NCBI GenBank assembly: GCA_022226935.1
Contig: CP092081.1
Location: 254,902 to 318,901, forward strand
From: Nitrospira sp.
GTDB lineage: Bacteria > Nitrospirota > Nitrospiria > Nitrospirales > Nitrospiraceae
Direction of reading: 5' to 3'
DNA: 64,000 nt
Shown: positions 62,030 through 64,000 of the stretch, piece after piece
Numbering within the stretch: the first letter of the stretch is position 1
How the letters are laid out: each line of letters begins with the position of its first letter
Program-made: the position numbers and the translations under genes
Notes under the pieces: model-generated
Told to the model about the DNA's origin: nothing
Seen by the model: only the letters and a program-made list of their open reading frames with translations
Database searches by the model: none

Positions 62030-62308
62030 TTAACACTCTTTCGTTCCTTGATCTATCAGGGCAGCTCGGAGCGAGGTATAATCAAGGATCAATTCCGCAA
62101 ATTTTGACTTGAGTCGGCGGTTTTCTATCTGCAGGGAACGAAGTCGGTCCGTCGTCGGCTTATTCTTATCGGCCAGCTTTGCCCGCCACCGATACAAGGT
62201 TCTAGTTGAGACTCCATACTTCTGCGATACATCCTTCAGCGGAAGGCCTGTGTTAATCTCATCAACGACCGCCTTGATTTTATCGCAACTATAACGTGGT
62301 CTCGTCAT
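62030..62308 (-). CDS. Lone IS3 orfA-like helix-turn-helix protein
   Basis: A 92-residue protein with a HTH of the transposase_8 type ('VSQKYGVSTRTLYRWRAKLA') and a leucine-zipper-like helix ('RLRSLQIENRRLKSKFAELI'). It looks like the orfA part of an IS3 element, but no orfB, inverted repeat or second frame follows on the same strand. It lies between the NusG-like gene and the first export gene. It may be a fossil of an insertion or a protein retained for DNA binding. The frame is intact from its ATG at 62308. Confidence 0.75.
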   Translation of the reverse strand: MTRPRYSCDKIKAVVDEINTGLPLKDVSQKYGVSTRTLYRWRAKLADKNKPTTDRLRSLQIENRRLKSKFAELILDYTSLRAALIDQGTKEC

Positions 62309-62373
62309 GGTAGGTTCCTAAGATTTCCTCGTCTTTCATCCAGGGAGAGTGGATGGGACAGACGCGGGGAGAT

Positions 62374-62925
62374 TTACTGCGCTGAGACAACTTCCTCTGC
62401 GTCGATATGAACAGTAGCCGCCTGTTGAATAAGATGAACGCGGATGACTAATGAATGCTGCCCAGCTTTTCTCAGCAATTGTCCCCGAAGTCCGGCCAAG
62501 GGGCCACGTACCACTTGAACCATGGCGCCTTCGGTAAAGTAGCTATGAGACTGGATCGGCCGCTCACTCTCCGCCAATTGTTTTAAGGCTGCAATTTCCT
62601 CATCCGATATTGCCTCGGGCGTAGTAATTCCCACAATTCGGACGATGCCGGGGATTTGCAGAATTCTCAGCTTACTTATGGGTGAAAACCGAGCGAAACA
62701 ATAACTAGGGAAAAGGGGGCTCTCTGTCCATACTCGCCGATCTGACCATTGACTCCTTAATCTGGTCAGCGGCAAAAAGGGCTCGATCCCTACGGCTGCC
62801 AGACGATCCCGGACCTGTTTCTCGTGCCGCGAACGCGTACTGAGCGCATACCAGTGCAGATCTGCGGCCACACCAGGCTGCTCGGGCATCTGAAGCACCG
62901 AACCGTTATTTGTGGTATCTAGCAT
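62374..62925 (-). CDS. NusG/RfaH-like transcription antiterminator
   Basis: A 183-residue NusG paralogue of the UpxY/LoaP/RfaH type. The NGN domain contains 'WYALSTRSRHEKQVRDRLAA' and 'SPLFPSYCFARFS', and 'VQVVRGPLAGLRGQLLR' is the KOW region. Such specialised NusG proteins are encoded at the head of long polysaccharide operons and let RNA polymerase read through the locus. That fits its position as the first minus-strand gene here. The recognition site cannot be located by eye. Confidence 0.92.
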   Translation of the reverse strand: MLDTTNNGSVLQMPEQPGVAADLHWYALSTRSRHEKQVRDRLAAVGIEPFLPLTRLRSQWSDRRVWTESPLFPSYCFARFSPISKLRILQIPGIVRIVGITTPEAISDEEIAALKQLAESERPIQSHSYFTEGAMVQVVRGPLAGLRGQLLRKAGQHSLVIRVHLIQQAATVHIDAEEVVSAQ

Positions 62926-63451
62926 AGCTTCGCCCTCTGAGTCCCATGAACTTGCACGCTCTTTTAAAGATTTTTTCGTTGGTTTACATCGGACAATGGT
63001 GCCGCGATGAAGTCGCTCTCGGAGCGATCATGACTGGTACATTTGTGCCGGCTGATCCGTGCATTAATGTCCAAAGAACCCGCACAAAAATAAGCAAGTA
63101 TTTTTATCTCAAGGATTCGAGGAGAAAGCCCAGGAATACATACACGATCCTGCTTGAGACACGAGGTCAAAACCTCGTACATCAACGAGTGGACACTTTC
63201 GAACACTCACATCTTTCGTATAAGCAATAAGTCAATCTTTGGAAATCCAATACCAGTAACGCTTTATAGCGATTCCATCCTGACATTTACCGATTGCCGG
63301 AAGCTCTCCGGGTGTGAGATTATGCGCCCTCGAAGGTCCCAGGAATCACCTGTTTAACCTAGATTTCATTGCGTAATATTTTCATTAACTACGTAGATGC
63401 ATGCGATCTAGGCCGACAGGCCCTGCGCAGTACGTGTTTTCAGGAGGAGTA
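62926..63451. other. Divergent intergenic region at the head of the polysaccharide locus
   Basis: About 525 bases between the NusG-like gene and the LuxR-type gene. Two small perfect hairpins are seen: TCGCTC TCG GAGCGA at 63013-63027 and CCGGA AGCTC TCCGG at 63297-63311. No convincing sigma70 pair was found on either strand. Short open frames here show no family features. Confidence 0.45.
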
Positions 63452-64000
63452 ATGAGCGGAACTGAAGAAGTAACAACGACGGTGGTAGCAATCGTCAGCA
63501 GCAATTATCTTCTACGCCTTGGTTTGCAGAAGATTGTCGAAGCTGAAAAATGGATCAGGCTGGTCGGTCAAACCGTTCATGGCGCGCATCTCGAGGAGAT
63601 CCTAGCAATCGAGCGGCCGGACATTGTCATCATTGACACGGAAAATGGAGCCACCGCACCCGATCTTATTCAACAGTTCAAAGCAGCCACTCCCGGTGTG
63701 AAGACCATCCTGCTCAGCGGATTTGATGACGTGGAGTGTACACGACAAGCTTTTCAGTCCGGCGTCGATAGCATCGTCTTGAAAGTTCAACCCTCCGCGG
63801 TTCTCATTGCCACAATCGCCTATCTGGCACGATCGCCCCAAGAGGTCATCGTCACGTTAGGGGGGCAATCGGCTCGCCCGGTTCCTGCCATTCAAACAGA
63901 TCTTACATCGTTAAGTTCGCCCCCCGCTCACACGAAACAGCCAGACGGCCTGACCGAACGGGAATGCGAGGTTGTTCGGTTAATTGGGGAAGGGCTTTCC
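63452..64000 (+). CDS. LuxR/NarL-type response regulator with an atypical receiver (partial)
   Basis: A plus-strand gene that runs off the window end after 183 codons. AGGAGGAG lies three bases before the ATG. Residues 1-125 form a receiver with the likely phosphoacceptor D62 ('DIVIIDTENG'), S90 ('ILLSG') and K111 ('SIVLK'), but the acidic pair that binds Mg2+ is replaced by S16/S17 ('VAIVSSNYLLRLGL'). A linker follows, then the start of a LuxR HTH at 'LTERECEVVRLIGEGLS'. It is transcribed away from the NusG-headed locus and may regulate it. Confidence 0.9.
   Translation, partial: MSGTEEVTTTVVAIVSSNYLLRLGLQKIVEAEKWIRLVGQTVHGAHLEEILAIERPDIVIIDTENGATAPDLIQQFKAATPGVKTILLSGFDDVECTRQAFQSGVDSIVLKVQPSAVLIATIAYLARSPQEVIVTLGGQSARPVPAIQTDLTSLSSPPAHTKQPDGLTERECEVVRLIGEGLS

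Noticed and set aside
62310-62373. Possible ops-like site for the NusG-like protein
   Set aside because: GGTAGG near 62309 is on the wrong strand and does not match the ops element or its spacing.
1-64000. CRISPR arrays, tRNA and rRNA genes
   Set aside because: No regularly spaced repeats, cloverleaf-like segments or conserved rRNA stretches were seen by reading. Automated searches were not possible.

Overview
The window (about 56-58% G+C by eye) reads like a Nitrospirota genome, most likely a Nitrospira. That assignment is an inference from gene content: a Pil/Chp-type chemosensory cluster next to a DUF3365 haem protein, a late cobalamin operon containing CbiZ, a SemiSWEET gene, and an exosortase/PEP-CTERM exopolysaccharide locus. 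No rRNA, tRNA or CRISPR array was seen. Almost every gene is on the minus strand, so the operons below are listed in transcription order, from high to low coordinate.

Region 1 (about 1-8350, minus) is a chemosensory operon. A good sigma70-like promoter precedes a secreted c-type haem sensor-like protein (DUF3365). It is followed by a PilH-like single receiver, CheW, a PilJ-like methyl-accepting protein with two HAMP-like segments, a 1126-residue hybrid CheA with three Hpt domains and a receiver, and two more CheW-like proteins. The architecture resembles surface-motility systems more than flagellar chemotaxis.

Region 2 (8660-24065, minus) is cobalamin uptake and assembly. Two cobalamin riboswitches lie in series. 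The upstream one controls btuF-btuC-btuD and carries a clear intrinsic terminator, which forces the btuF start to be moved to a TTG at 23698. The downstream one controls btuB followed by a tightly packed cbiA-cobO-CWC-pduO-cobU-cobT-cobS-cbiB-cobD-cbiZ-cobQ series, and it appears to act by hiding a ribosome-binding site. Corrin-ring genes are not in the window.

Region 3 (24092-28290) is a patchwork: a SemiSWEET transporter, rpmB, a small lipoprotein, a decayed IS3 element (stop codon plus two frameshifts), a fragment of a fibronectin-III gene, an intact BACON/Fn3 secreted protein with a proline-repeat linker, and a second IS3 scrap.

Region 4 (28289-33668, minus) is the exosortase module: a Gfo/Idh/MocA dehydrogenase, an initiating sugar-phosphate transferase with a GGDEF-like N-terminal domain, the exosortase, a FemAB-like protein and a small PEP-CTERM protein ending in a strong terminator. 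A stand-alone homologue of the GGDEF-like domain sits upstream. A secreted beta-helix protein (34366-35580) is the only plus-strand gene in this part.

Region 5 (35587-62925, minus) is a Wzx/Wzy-type exopolysaccharide locus headed by a NusG/RfaH-like antiterminator. It holds two SLBB export proteins, a Wzc-like tyrosine autokinase, two DegT-type aminotransferases with two hexapeptide acyltransferases, an epimerase, two NodB-fold proteins, a flippase, a fused Alg14-Alg13-type glycosyltransferase, two GT4 and four GT2 enzymes, an asparagine-synthase-like amidotransferase, an FkbM methyltransferase and a polymerase/ligase. A relic of a PEP-CTERM gene lies inside it. At the right edge, a LuxR-type regulator with an atypical receiver is transcribed away from the locus and is cut by the window end.

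The most unusual items are the duplicated GGDEF-like domain tied to the priming transferase, the serial riboswitches with different expression platforms and matching repeat-filled side stems, the Alg14-Alg13 fusion, and the haem sensor at the head of the chemosensory operon.
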